Below, piece after piece: positions 10,323 to 18,922 of a stretch of DNA of 64,000 bases (positions within the stretch are counted from its first letter, which is position 1; every line of letters begins with the position of its first letter). The stretch covers positions 930,001 to 994,000 of the forward strand of contig NZ_WYDQ01000001.1 of NCBI RefSeq assembly GCF_024105635.1, written 5' to 3'. Origin of the DNA: Oceanicola sp. 502str15. GTDB lineage: Bacteria > Pseudomonadota > Alphaproteobacteria > Rhodobacterales > Rhodobacteraceae. A program made the position numbers and the translations under genes. The notes beneath the pieces are model-generated. The model did not search any database. It was not told the DNA's origin and was given only the letters and a program-made list of their open reading frames with translations.

Positions 10323-10879
10323 GCCGCGCCCCCAGGCCCCCCTCCACCCTGCGCCGCGACCTGCTGGCCAACACCGGGCGCCACAGCCTTGCCGCCCTGC
10401 CGCTCGCCTGGCTGCAATCGCCTGGCTTTGCGGCGCTCACTTGCTGGCGCATGGCCCGCCGGCTCCAGCGCCACGGCCCGCCGGGGCGGCTGCTGGCGGC
10501 GCTGCTCTGGCGCTACGGGGTGGCGCGCCATGGCTGCTTCATCTCGCTCCACGCCAGCATCGGCCCCGGCCTGCGGTTGCCCCATCCGGTCGGGGTGGTG
10601 GTGGGCGAGGGGGCTCGAATCGGGGCCGGGGTGACGCTCTACCAGAACGTCACCCTCGGGCTGCGCCACGAGGCCCGCCCGGCCTATCCGACCCTCGATG
10701 CGGGCGCCTGCCTCTATGCCGGGGCCATGGTGCTGGGCGCGGTGACGGTCGGGGCGGGGGCGCGGATCGGCGCCGCAAGCCTCGTGCTCGAAGATGTCGC
10801 GCCCCACGCCACCTTCACCGGACGGCCCGCCGCACCGCCCCCGCCGCTTGCCCCCACGGCCCGCGAGGCGCGCCGATGA
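10319..10879 (+). CDS. Serine-acetyltransferase-like LbetaH acyltransferase of polysaccharide synthesis
   Basis: 186 residues. A helical N-terminal half is followed by a left-handed beta-helix of hexapeptide repeats from about residue 75 (ISLHASIGPGLRLPHPVGVVVG, GARIGAGVTLYQNVTLG, GAVTVGAGARIGAASLVLED). The His-Pro-x-Gly and the QNVTLG segments are typical of the CysE-like group often found in polysaccharide clusters, where members O-acetylate sugars or intermediates. It starts inside the stop of the glycosyltransferase and overlaps the polymerase gene. A role in decorating the exopolysaccharide with acetyl groups is inferred from context; cysteine biosynthesis is unlikely given the operon. 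Confidence 0.8.
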   Translation: MSRAPRPPSTLRRDLLANTGRHSLAALPLAWLQSPGFAALTCWRMARRLQRHGPPGRLLAALLWRYGVARHGCFISLHASIGPGLRLPHPVGVVVGEGARIGAGVTLYQNVTLGLRHEARPAYPTLDAGACLYAGAMVLGAVTVGAGARIGAASLVLEDVAPHATFTGRPAAPPPPLAPTAREARR

Positions 10880-12141
10880 GCGCCCGCCCGATCCGCAGAA
10901 CACTCGGCTTCCTGATCTCCTCGCTGCCGCTGTTCTCCTTCACCAACCTGCTGCCGATCTCGGTGCTCGGCGCGCCCTTCGCGCTCTACGCCGTCAACTC
11001 GCGCCGCGCCCTCAGCATCCTCACCCACATCTGGCCGCTGCCCCTGCTGATCGCGCTCACCACCCTCTCGACCCTGCTCTACGACCCCGCGAGCTTCGCC
11101 AGCTTCAGCTTCTACCGGCGCGACGGCAATTTCTTCGTGACCATGGCGGCGCTGGTCTCGGGCATCGTGATGGTGCAGGCCGGTTCGGCGCGAATGCTGC
11201 TGCGCCTGCTCACCGTGCTCTCGCTGCTGGCCTTCGCGGCGGGCTATCCTTTCGACAGCAACAAGCTCTCGGCCAACGCGCTGTTTCTCGCCCATAACGC
11301 GGCAGGCGGGTTCTATGCGGCCATCGCATTGATTTCGCTCTATGTCTTCCGTGGGCGCTGGCGGCTGATCCTGTTCTGCTCCCTCTGCCTCGCGGTCTTC
11401 CTGACCGGCTCGCGCGGCAGCATCCTCGCCCTCTTCACCACCTCATGCTTTGCCGCCCTCGGCACAGGACGCCGCCTGCGCTGGCTGGTCTTCCTCGGGC
11501 TGCTGGGGCTGACGCTGGCCACGGCGGTGGAAGGCCACATCAAGCATTACGAAACCACCCATGCCTTCTACAAGGTCGAGTATTCGCCCCGGGCGCAGCG
11601 CTACTTCCATGCCAATTACGAGGGCAGCGCGCTGCTCTGGGGCAACAGCGTCAACGTCTTCAACCGCTCCGCCATCCTCTGGCCCCGCGCCATCGACCTC
11701 TGGCTGCGCGCGCCGCTCCTCGGCGTGGGCTTTGGCGCCTACGACGACGAGCACGCCCCGCCCGAAGACCCGGCCATGATCCTGCCCGACCCGGTGAACC
11801 ACAGCGATGCCCACGCCCACCACAGCTTTCTGAACGTGCTGGCCGAGCAGGGCGCCGTCGGGCTGCTGCTGGTGCTGCTGGCCTTCGCGCGGATCGACAG
11901 GCTGCTCAGCCGTTCCAGCGACCCGATCTGCCGGCTGGGGAGCTTGCTGATCATGCTGCTGCTGCTCATGTCGCTGACCGAACACCGCCTCTACACGCCC
12001 TCCAACGCCATCCCGGTGGTCTATGTCATCGCCTTCGCCCTGACCCGGCTCTACCACCGCGGCCAGATCCCGCGCCGCCTCCGGCCCGTCACCGCGCGCG
12101 CCGGTCCGCCCTCACCGCACGGTGGCCTAACGCGGTCTTGA
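10876..12141 (+). CDS. O-antigen/exopolysaccharide polymerase (Wzy/WaaL-like)
   Basis: 421 residues with about ten or more membrane segments and one large periplasmic loop (roughly residues 215-320) that contains VNHSDAHAHHSFLNVLAEQG, the His-rich segment that precedes the last helices in Wzy_C/O-antigen-ligase proteins. An Arg-containing LTGSRGS segment (near residue 180) also matches the family. It would join flipped repeat units in the periplasm. The start is fixed by the ATGA overlap with the acetyltransferase gene. Together with the flippase and two glycosyltransferases it makes the operon look like a Wzx/Wzy-type pathway, though chain-length and export genes (Wza/Wzc) are not in the window. 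Confidence 0.75.
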   Translation: MSARPIRRTLGFLISSLPLFSFTNLLPISVLGAPFALYAVNSRRALSILTHIWPLPLLIALTTLSTLLYDPASFASFSFYRRDGNFFVTMAALVSGIVMVQAGSARMLLRLLTVLSLLAFAAGYPFDSNKLSANALFLAHNAAGGFYAAIALISLYVFRGRWRLILFCSLCLAVFLTGSRGSILALFTTSCFAALGTGRRLRWLVFLGLLGLTLATAVEGHIKHYETTHAFYKVEYSPRAQRYFHANYEGSALLWGNSVNVFNRSAILWPRAIDLWLRAPLLGVGFGAYDDEHAPPEDPAMILPDPVNHSDAHAHHSFLNVLAEQGAVGLLLVLLAFARIDRLLSRSSDPICRLGSLLIMLLLLMSLTEHRLYTPSNAIPVVYVIAFALTRLYHRGQIPRRLRPVTARAGPPSPHGGLTRS

Positions 12142-12192
12142 CCCTGCTCTTGCTAGCACTCACCCGAATGCAGCAACCCAGGATCAGCTAAC

Positions 12193-12450
12193 ATGACCGA
12201 CAATTTCGCAGGCCACATGCGCAGCCTCACCACCCCGGCCGAGGTGCATTTTTCCATCACCCCCTCCGATGGCACCGACCTGCCGGTGGTGCCGCGCGCG
12301 CTCTATTGCAACATCGCGGGCACCGCGGTGCTGCGCGACCGCAACGGGCAGGAGGTGAGCTACGATCTCGCCGCCGGGCAGGTTCTGCCGTTCCGGGCGC
12401 ACCGGGTGCTGGCCACCGGCACCACCGCCGGCCTGATCGGCTGGGAGTGA
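12193..12450 (+). CDS. Spike base protein, RCAP_Rcc01079 (GTA head-spike) type
   Basis: 85 residues. The order TPAEVHFSITPSDGTDLP, then ALYCNIAGTAVLRD, then GQVLPFRAHRVLATGTTA matches my recollection of the small spike-base family named after Rhodobacter capsulatus Rcc01079 (GhsA), which forms part of the gene transfer agent head spike that contacts the capsule. A beta-rich, Cys-poor small protein fits a baseplate role. It lies about 50 nt after the exopolysaccharide polymerase and 4 nt before the putative spike fibre gene. Family membership is from motif memory and was not tested by a profile search; a phage origin is an alternative. Confidence 0.7.
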   Translation: MTDNFAGHMRSLTTPAEVHFSITPSDGTDLPVVPRALYCNIAGTAVLRDRNGQEVSYDLAAGQVLPFRAHRVLATGTTAGLIGWE

Positions 12451-12454
12451 GCGC

Positions 12455-14212
12455 ATGGACATCGGCGTTGGCGTTGGTCCGCTCCGCAGCGGGCGCAAGA
12501 GGTTCTGGCCCGGGGCGCTGTTTGAGGGCGGCGCGCTCGGGGCCTGGTTCGATGCCGCCGCCGCAGGCGGGCTCTGGCAGGACGATGCGGGCGCCCAGCC
12601 GGTGCTGGCGGCGGGGCAGGGGGTGGGCCGGGTGCGCGACGGCACCCTTCAGGGCCACGACGCCCTGCAAGCGAGCGCCGGCCAGCGCCCCACGCTCGGC
12701 CGCACCCCGGCCGGCGGGCGGCGCAACCTGCTGAACAACAGCCACAATTCGGGCAGCTGGCTCACCCTGCACGGCGGGGCGGGCAAGGCGCCGCTGCGCA
12801 ATCACCTGCCCGCGCTGGCCGAAACCCCGCTGCCCGACGGGGCCAGCGGTGCCGAGGCCTCCCGGGGCTTCACCTGCACCGGGCTCACCTGGGCCGAGGG
12901 CGATCTCTGGGTAGGCAACTACGGGCTTGCCTCGCCCGGCGCTCCCGGTGCCGCGCCCTCGCTGGTCCGCCTTTCCCCCGATCTCGGCGCCGTCGCGGCC
13001 CAGATCCCCATTGCCGCCAACCCCCAGGGCCTCGCCTTCGACGGCACCTGGATCTACTACGCGGGCTCCGGCGCCAATGCCGGGGCGGGCAGCATCCGCC
13101 GGGTCGCGCCCGACGGCAGCGGCGACAGCCACGTGCACAGCCTCGTCGATGCCAACGCGCTGGCCCATGACGCCGGGCGCAACGGCTTCTGGACCTCACA
13201 GTTCCCCGGCTCCACCATCACGCTGCACAGCGCCGACGACTGGTCGGTGATCACCAGCTTCGACACCGGTGTGATGATCGACCACGCGGCGCTCGACCCC
13301 GCCACCGGCTGGCTGCTGATCTCGTCGGGCAACAACGATATCGAGGGGCGGATCGGCGTCTACAACCCGCACACCGGCAGCCTGCTCAAGCAATATGTCG
13401 TCATCGGCGGCTATGCGATCGAGGGGCTGGCGGTGCAGGGGGGCGAGATCACGGCGGCCTTCGACGGCTATTACCACCGCTCCGAAATCGCCAATGCGAC
13501 CTACCACACCAACCGCCTCAGCCGGTTGCGGATCAAGCCCCGCGCCAACGGGCTGCCGGCCGACCTCTGGCGGCTGGACGGGGGCAACCTCGGCCATCCC
13601 AACGACTTTTCCTGCCTCCAGACAGATACGCCCGGCGCATCGCCGGCCAGCGTCACGGTCTCCATCGTCGCCGCCGCCTATGACGACAGCGCCCCGGTGT
13701 TGGCCCTGCGCCACCCCAGCCACGGCTACGCCTTTCCCGCGCTCGGCCCCAGCTGGCAGACCCACGCGCTGACTGCGGCGGGCACGCCCGCGCCCGCGCC
13801 GCTGCAACTGCTGGCCCGCGCCCCGGTCGAGGGTGGAAGCTCTTCGCCGGTGGTGTTCTTCTGGCTGGAGGGGGCGCAATACGAGGCCGGCACCACGGCA
13901 ACGCCTTGCCAGCAGGTCAACGGCGCCTTCGACGTGACGGAAGCCGGGCAGCGCAGCCTTGCCTACTTCGGCCACGACCTCGCGGATGACGCCCTCAGCG
14001 CCACCCTGCCGGACCTCGGCAGCAATGCCACCGAGTTCTGGGCCAGCGCGGCCGCGGGCGTGGTGATCAATACCGGGCAGACCATCGGGGCAGGGGCGCG
14101 CACTCTGCCGCAGGAGGACCGGCTTTTTGCCTACGGCGTCATCGACCGTGCGCTCACCGGCGCAGAGACATCGGCGCTGACGGCCTGGCTCGAAACTGCG
14201 GCCGGGGTCTGA
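12455..14212 (+). CDS. Putative GTA/phage-type head spike or fibre protein
   Basis: 585 residues. The N-terminal 90 residues (FWPGALFEGGALGAWFDA, LWQDDAGAQPVLAAGQGVG, RDGTLQGHDALQAS, RPTLGRT) follow the plan common at the start of phage fibre domains that describe a material with sample data. Residues 130-350 contain repeated hydrophobic/Gly blades (LTWAEGDLWVGNYG, NPQGLAFDGTWIYYAG, NALAHDAGRNGFW, DHAALDPATGWLLISSG, IEGLAVQGGEI) that suggest a beta-propeller. The C-terminal part has LEGAQYEAGTTATPCQQVN, a phrase shared by many phage tail/spike proteins. Good SD (GGGAGTGAG) precedes the ATG. Its position directly after the spike-base gene suggests a GhsB-like role. The last 59 nt overlap the convergent glycosyltransferase gene. 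Confidence 0.6.
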   Translation: MDIGVGVGPLRSGRKRFWPGALFEGGALGAWFDAAAAGGLWQDDAGAQPVLAAGQGVGRVRDGTLQGHDALQASAGQRPTLGRTPAGGRRNLLNNSHNSGSWLTLHGGAGKAPLRNHLPALAETPLPDGASGAEASRGFTCTGLTWAEGDLWVGNYGLASPGAPGAAPSLVRLSPDLGAVAAQIPIAANPQGLAFDGTWIYYAGSGANAGAGSIRRVAPDGSGDSHVHSLVDANALAHDAGRNGFWTSQFPGSTITLHSADDWSVITSFDTGVMIDHAALDPATGWLLISSGNNDIEGRIGVYNPHTGSLLKQYVVIGGYAIEGLAVQGGEITAAFDGYYHRSEIANATYHTNRLSRLRIKPRANGLPADLWRLDGGNLGHPNDFSCLQTDTPGASPASVTVSIVAAAYDDSAPVLALRHPSHGYAFPALGPSWQTHALTAAGTPAPAPLQLLARAPVEGGSSSPVVFFWLEGAQYEAGTTATPCQQVNGAFDVTEAGQRSLAYFGHDLADDALSATLPDLGSNATEFWASAAAGVVINTGQTIGAGARTLPQEDRLFAYGVIDRALTGAETSALTAWLETAAGV

Positions 14213-15380
14213 GCGCCATGGTCAGCGGCCTGGCAGCCCCCAGCGCCCGGATCGGGCGGGGCTGCCGGGCAACCGGCTTGAGCTGAACAGCCGCCTCCGC
14301 CCGTGCGGCAAAGGCGCTGAACTCGGCACAAAAGCGCTTCGCCCCGAAACCCGCGGCATGGGCCATGGCCTTCTCGGGCCGGAAATCGGGCAACCACGCC
14401 TCGGCGCGCTCGATGGCGGCAATCACCGCCTCCGGGCTCTGCTCCCGGAAGAACTGGCCGGTGACTCCCTCGATATTGGTTTCGCACAGGCCGCCCCGGG
14501 CAAATCCCACCACCGGGCGCCCGGCCGCCATCACCTCCAGCGGCGTGATCCCGAAGTCTTCGACCCCGGGATAGACAAGCCCGCGGCAGCGCGCCGAATG
14601 GTCCTTCAGCACCTCCGCCGACACCCGGCCCAGAAACTGCACATTCGCGCCCGCGCTGGCCTCCAGCCTCCGCCGCTGCGCCCCGTCGCCGATCACAATC
14701 AGCCTGCGCCCCGAGCGGGTGAAGGCCTCGATCGCCAGCTCCGGGCGCTTGTAGCTCACCAGCTCCCCGACCCAGAGCCAGTAATCCTCGGGCTGCGTGC
14801 CCGGAGCGGGCGCAAACCCCTCGAAGTCCACCGGCGGGTGGATCACCTCGGCCCTGCGGCCCCAGGCCTTCGAGATCCGGCGGGCGACATAGGCGGAATT
14901 GGCGGCAATCGCATCGACCCGCGCGGCGCAGGACATGTCCCAGCGCCGCAGCCTCGGGGCAAAGAGAGACATCGCAGCGCGGGCGGCGAGCCCGGAGTCG
15001 GCGCGGTAGATGTGGAACTGGTCCCAGATGTAGCGCATCGGCGAATGGCAGTAGCACAGGTGCAGCGCATCGGGCCGGGTCACGACCCCCTTGGCCGGGC
15101 CCGCCTCGGAGGAGATCACGAGGTCGAACTCCTCCATGTCCAGCGCTTCCAGCGCGCGCGGCATCAGCGGCAGGTAGCGCTGCGGATTGCGCCGCCCGCC
15201 GGGCAGGCGCGCAATGAAGGTCTCGCGCACCTCATGGCGTCGGATCGTGTCGCTCACGGCCTCCGGGTCATAGGCATGGGTCACGATGGTGGCCTCGGGG
15301 TGGAGCCGGCAGAGCTCCTCCAGAACCTTCTCGCCACCGCGCATCCCGGTGAGCCAATAGTGGACGATGGCAGTTTTCAT
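14154..15380 (-). CDS. Glycosyltransferase family 4 (GT-B fold)
   Basis: 408 residues from the ATG at 15380 (MKTAIVHYWLTGMRGGEKV, a standard GT4 N-terminus with the Gly-rich loop); an upstream in-frame ATG at 15410 adds ten poorly fitting residues. The C-terminal domain shows LWVGELVSYKRPELAIEAF and the E-x7-E motif in EDFGITPLE. It is transcribed against the exopolysaccharide operon and overlaps the spike-fibre gene at the 3' end. About 125 nt upstream lies a full CtrA-type box. Substrate unknown; participation in the same surface polysaccharide is inferred from location. The C-terminal 40 residues are basic and Pro/Arg-rich. Confidence 0.85.
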   Translation of the reverse strand: MKTAIVHYWLTGMRGGEKVLEELCRLHPEATIVTHAYDPEAVSDTIRRHEVRETFIARLPGGRRNPQRYLPLMPRALEALDMEEFDLVISSEAGPAKGVVTRPDALHLCYCHSPMRYIWDQFHIYRADSGLAARAAMSLFAPRLRRWDMSCAARVDAIAANSAYVARRISKAWGRRAEVIHPPVDFEGFAPAPGTQPEDYWLWVGELVSYKRPELAIEAFTRSGRRLIVIGDGAQRRRLEASAGANVQFLGRVSAEVLKDHSARCRGLVYPGVEDFGITPLEVMAAGRPVVGFARGGLCETNIEGVTGQFFREQSPEAVIAAIERAEAWLPDFRPEKAMAHAAGFGAKRFCAEFSAFAARAEAAVQLKPVARQPRPIRALGAARPLTMALRPRPQFRARPSAPMSLRR

Positions 15381-15502
15381 GGTGAACAGACCCCAGCAAT
15401 GATCCGACAAGCCGGTCAGGCAGCCCTGACGTTGGCTTCAGGGATATGCGAGAGGTGGGCTGCGAGTAAAGGAAAATAGGGTTAACGCACTGATAAAAAT
15501 GG

Positions 15503-15518
15503 TTAAATTTTGGTTAAC
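15503..15518 (+). promoter_or_regulatory. CtrA-type binding site (TTAA-N7-TTAAC)
   Basis: TTAA, seven bases, then TTAAC is an exact match to the full CtrA recognition sequence known from Caulobacter. It sits in the AT-rich region upstream of the minus-strand glycosyltransferase gene, with further TTAAC at 15482 and TTAAT at 15534. Function is inferred from consensus; this stretch (15381-15663) holds no gene. Confidence 0.5.
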
Positions 15519-15663
15519 GGGGGCGGGCAAAGGTTAATGCTACCGGCCGTGCCAGCGCACCGGATGGAGCGCCGCACGCCGTGTCACGCCGCGCCGCGCA
15601 CCCTTAGCCCGCGCAGCGAACCGCGCGGGGGCAAAGGCGGTAGCCGGGCCTGTGCCGGAAGGG

Positions 15664-16674
15664 TCAGGCGAGCGCGCGGGTGTCTTCCGGCAGGCCGCGG
15701 ATGGTGTCGTGAAGCTCGCGGTAATCGGGCTTTTGCAACAGCTCCTGCGCCCGGTTCCGGTGCCACGCGAGGGCGGCCTCATGCAGACTGCGCAGCTCGG
15801 CATCCTTCAGCAGCTCCTCCACCGCGTCCCGCAAGCCGGGCAGGGCGGCAAAGCTCTCGTCCTTCACGTCGTTCTTGTTGAACCGGCGCCAGTATTTCAG
15901 CGCCTGCTCCAGGTCCAGCTCGTCTTCCGGCCGGCCCTTCATCGGGTTGGCCGAGCCGCGATCGCGCTGGACCAGGAAACCCTGGTAGGACCGGATCGTG
16001 TAATGCGCCACATCCACCAGATCGAAGCCCGACTCCGAGGCCAACATGCCCTTGAACGGCTCCGCAATCTGCTCGCGTGAAAGCCTGGTGCCGCTGCCGT
16101 TGACCCAGTTCACCCGGTCCAGATCGGCCTCTTCGATCGCCGGGGAGTTGTTGCTGAACTTCACCCAAGGAAAATCGCCGCGGGCAATGTACTTCACCGG
16201 GTTGCGGCTCCTTTCGCTGTCGCCCCGATAGGTGAAGGTCTCCGTCACCATCTTGTCGTCCGGCGCAATCTCGTCGACCCAGCCGCAGCCGAAGGTATGC
16301 AGCGACAGGGTGATGCAATGGGCATCGGGCACGGCGTTGAACAGGTCTTCGAGCCTGCCCTTGCCGGTGTTGACCCGCACGAATTCATCGGCATCGAGGT
16401 TCGTCACCCAGTCCGAGCGGCGCAGGCGGGTCATTTCGTTCACGTAGCGGGTCAGGGCGATGTGGTGGCGCGGCGCGGGCATCATGATCGAGGGGTTGGG
16501 CATGTGCCGCACCAGCCCCATCTCGTCCAGCCGCTCGAGGATCAGGTCGGTGCCATCGGTGCAATGATTGGTGAAAACCAGCATGTCATTGATCCCGATG
16601 GCCCGATTGTGGGCCACCCATTCCAGGATATAGGGGCCTTCGTTCTTCATCGGGGTAATCGAGGTCACGCGCAT
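15664..16674 (-). CDS. Glycosyltransferase family 2 (GT-A, Glyco_tranf_2_4 type)
   Basis: 336 residues from the ATG at 16674, chosen because an AGGAG lies nine bases before it; another in-frame ATG at 16698 has no clear SD. The GT-A features are TPMKNEGPYILEWVAHNRAIG at the N-terminus and the DxD-like LDADEF metal-binding motif near residue 90. The family transfers sugars from nucleotide donors at the cytoplasmic membrane face and is common in roseobacter surface-polysaccharide regions. It is on the same strand as the GT4 gene downstream but about 280 nt away, with a CtrA-type site between them, so the two may be separate units. Confidence 0.8.
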   Translation of the reverse strand: MRVTSITPMKNEGPYILEWVAHNRAIGINDMLVFTNHCTDGTDLILERLDEMGLVRHMPNPSIMMPAPRHHIALTRYVNEMTRLRRSDWVTNLDADEFVRVNTGKGRLEDLFNAVPDAHCITLSLHTFGCGWVDEIAPDDKMVTETFTYRGDSERSRNPVKYIARGDFPWVKFSNNSPAIEEADLDRVNWVNGSGTRLSREQIAEPFKGMLASESGFDLVDVAHYTIRSYQGFLVQRDRGSANPMKGRPEDELDLEQALKYWRRFNKNDVKDESFAALPGLRDAVEELLKDAELRSLHEAALAWHRNRAQELLQKPDYRELHDTIRGLPEDTRALA

Positions 16675-16838
16675 TTCACTCTGCTCCTGCTGTTCCATGG
16701 CCCTGTTGCGGCGGGTCTTGCGGACATTTCCATCAGCAGTTTAGCCGAGCCCGGAGCGCGGGGCCAACCGAAGTCGGCCCCGGGCCTCCGGCGCGGGGTG
16801 ATCCGGGGCAGGGGCGCAACATCGCCCTGTCGGGCTGG

Positions 16839-17822
16839 CTAGCCGCCCAGCACCTCGGCGGCGATGGCAAAGCTCTTCATCCGGGCCGCATGGTCGTGGA
16901 TCTGCCCGGTCAGGATCACCTCGTCGGGCGCGTAGCGGGCAATCAGGCGCTCCAGCGCCGCGCCCACCGTCGCCTTGCTGCCCACCGCGCTGACGCTCAG
17001 GGCCTGCTCGACCATGGCCAGCTCGGCGGGGCTGGCGATGGCGGTGATGTCGTCGACCGGGGCGGGCAGATAGCCCGGCTGGCCACGGCGCAGGTTCAGG
17101 AAAGCCTGCTGCATCGAGGTGCGCAGCCGTTCACCCTGTGCATCAGTGTCGGCGGCAAAGACATTGATCGCCAACATGAATTTCGGTTCAGGGTTCACCG
17201 CCGAGGGGCGGTAGCCGGCGCGGTAGGTGGCAATCGCGTCGTCCAGCGCGGCGGGGGCGAAATGCGAGGCAAAGGCATAGGGCAACCCGAGATGGGCGGC
17301 GAGCTGGGCGCCAAAGAGCGATGAGCCGAGCATCCAGATCGGCACATGGGTGCCGGCGCCGGGCACGGCGCGCACGCTCTGGCCTTCCTCGGCCTCGCCC
17401 AGAAAGCCCATCAGCTCCACCACGTCCTGCGGAAAGGTATCGCCGCCCGAGAGGCCGCGGCGCAGGGCGCGGGCGGTGGCCATGTCGGTGCCGGGCGCGC
17501 GGCCAAGGCCAAGGTCGATCCGGTCGGGATAGAGCGTGGCCAGCGTGCCGAAGGCCTCGGCCACCATCAGCGGCGCGTGGTTGGGCAGCATGATGCCGCC
17601 CGCGCCCACGCGGATCGTGCTGGTCGCGCCCGCCACGTGGCCGATCAGCACGGCGGTCGCGGCGCTGGCGATGCCGACCATGTTGTGATGCTCGGCCATC
17701 CAGTAGCGCCTGTAGCCCAACGCCTCGGCATGGCGGGCCAGCGCGGCGGTATTGGCCAGCGCCTCGGCCTGGGTGGCCCCCTGCGGAACAGGGGAGAGAT
17801 CGAGCACGGAATAGGGAATCAT
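16839..17822 (-). CDS. LLM-class (luciferase-like) flavin-dependent oxidoreductase
   Basis: 327 residues from the ATG at 17822 ([15 protein letters not shown]); a possible start ten codons upstream at 17852 is less typical. The motifs [35 protein letters not shown] and GRAPGTD are the signature of the bacterial luciferase-like family of the VP2517/YhbW kind, a TIM barrel that uses FMNH2 or F420. The physiological substrate of this subgroup is unknown. It has no obvious operon partner, being flanked by the glycosyltransferase and a terminator-like hairpin. Confidence 0.88.
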   Translation of the reverse strand: MIPYSVLDLSPVPQGATQAEALANTAALARHAEALGYRRYWMAEHHNMVGIASAATAVLIGHVAGATSTIRVGAGGIMLPNHAPLMVAEAFGTLATLYPDRIDLGLGRAPGTDMATARALRRGLSGGDTFPQDVVELMGFLGEAEEGQSVRAVPGAGTHVPIWMLGSSLFGAQLAAHLGLPYAFASHFAPAALDDAIATYRAGYRPSAVNPEPKFMLAINVFAADTDAQGERLRTSMQQAFLNLRRGQPGYLPAPVDDITAIASPAELAMVEQALSVSAVGSKATVGAALERLIARYAPDEVILTGQIHDHAARMKSFAIAAEVLGG

Positions 17823-17905
17823 GTCAGGGCTTTCTGTGGTGGTCCCGCGCATCTAGCGCCGCCCCCCGGGCTGGCAACCGCCCGCCTGCACCCGGCCCCC
17901 AAAAC

Positions 17906-17936
17906 GAAAAACGCCCGGGCAGGCCCAGGCGCGTTT
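17906..17936 (-). terminator. Rho-independent terminator of the DUF882 gene
   Basis: On the minus strand an interrupted GC-rich stem (CGCC-x-GGG with loop CCTG, then CCC-x-GGCG) is followed by TTTTT-CG-TTTT. It lies 27 nt after the stop of the DUF882 gene. Confidence 0.6.
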
Positions 17937-17962
17937 TCATCGGATGGTGAGGGGAAGCGCCG

Positions 17963-18535
17963 TCAGCCGCCCCAGCTGCGGACCACGCCGCAATCCATGT
18001 GCACGAAGTTGGAGCCGTGGTAGCGGCCCACGCCACCGGCGCGGCAGGCTTCGGCGGCCTTGGCCATCTGGTTCACCGAGCGCGACTTCAGCCGCAGGTC
18101 GGCGGCCTGGCCCTTCAGGTGCAGCGAGTTCTTGGCAACGCCGGAGGAGCGCGAGCGCAGCATGGCGTTGGTGGCCGGGCTGCGGTAGCCCGAAAGCAGC
18201 ATGTAGGGTTCGTTCACATCCAGCAGGTTGTGGGCGGCGGCGATGATGTCGAGGGTGCGGATGTCGATCGCCTTCACCTCGTCGCGGCGCCAGTCCCGCA
18301 TGAAGTAGTTCACTTCCTTGACCGAGTCCTTGATGTAGTCGCCTTCGATCCAGTAGATCGCGTCCATGCTTTCGCCGGTCCGGCCGTTGTACATCTTGAG
18401 GCGGCGAATATCTCCTGCGCCTCGAAGGAACCCGGCGGCCTTGGTATACGTTGGGGCTGCAACCAGTGCTGTTGCTGCAAACGCTCCCAGTACCCCGCGC
18501 CGCGAGAATTTCGGTGATCCTGTCTCCGTGGTCAT
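17963..18535 (-). CDS. Tat-exported DUF882 / M15-type peptidoglycan peptidase
   Basis: 190 residues from the ATG at 18535. The N-terminus has a twin-arginine signal (SRRGVLGAFAATALVAAP), so export is folded via Tat. The mature domain has the zinc-ligand patterns of the YcbK/MepK group: H-x6-D in HLKGQAAD and the final His in FVHMDCG, plus SGYRSPATNAMLR. These enzymes cut peptide cross-links in murein. It is divergent from the L,D-transpeptidase gene, an arrangement that pairs cross-link making with cross-link cutting. An in-frame ATG at 18583 is an alternative start and would give a longer n-region. A terminator hairpin follows the stop. Confidence 0.85.
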   Translation of the reverse strand: MTTETGSPKFSRRGVLGAFAATALVAAPTYTKAAGFLRGAGDIRRLKMYNGRTGESMDAIYWIEGDYIKDSVKEVNYFMRDWRRDEVKAIDIRTLDIIAAAHNLLDVNEPYMLLSGYRSPATNAMLRSRSSGVAKNSLHLKGQAADLRLKSRSVNQMAKAAEACRAGGVGRYHGSNFVHMDCGVVRSWGG

Positions 18536-18922
18536 GCCTGTCCCCGTGCCCCTGGCCGTCTTTTCGACGTACCGCGTTGTCATCTCATCCCCAGATGCAA
18601 GATTTTTATGCCACAAAGCGATTCTCCGGCCAAGGCGCAATTCTGTCGCGCTGCATATTCAGCACCCAATAGGCAGGAATTTGCTTAATATCTCGTTGAT
18701 TGCGCCCAGAAAATGACCAGCCCGCGGCGCGGCTTTGGCGCAACAGATCCCGCGCCGCATTTTTGCCCCAATACACTGAACTGAAACAGTTATTTTACCA
18801 GGCACCGCGACATCCCCGCATCACGCCCTCCCGAACTGACTCAAAAGTGAGTCGACAATCATGGAAGCTGCCGGGAACCTTGGGTAATCCTGTTTCAACC
18901 AAGTGATTTACCCGAGGACGAG
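18536..18922. promoter_or_regulatory. 387-nt divergent intergenic region with a palindrome
   Basis: No gene is visible. The region separates the divergent DUF882 and L,D-transpeptidase genes, so it must hold both promoters. A perfect inverted repeat GACTCA-AAAG-TGAGTC lies at 18838-18853, 70 nt before the transpeptidase start, and is a candidate operator. On the minus strand TTGGCC and CATAAA with 17-nt spacing precede the possible upstream start of DUF882. These assignments are inference from pattern only. Confidence 0.35.

Noticed and set aside
41..14212. Complete prophage or GTA cluster
   Set aside because: Only the spike-like pair is present; no capsid, portal, terminase or tail genes are found in the window.
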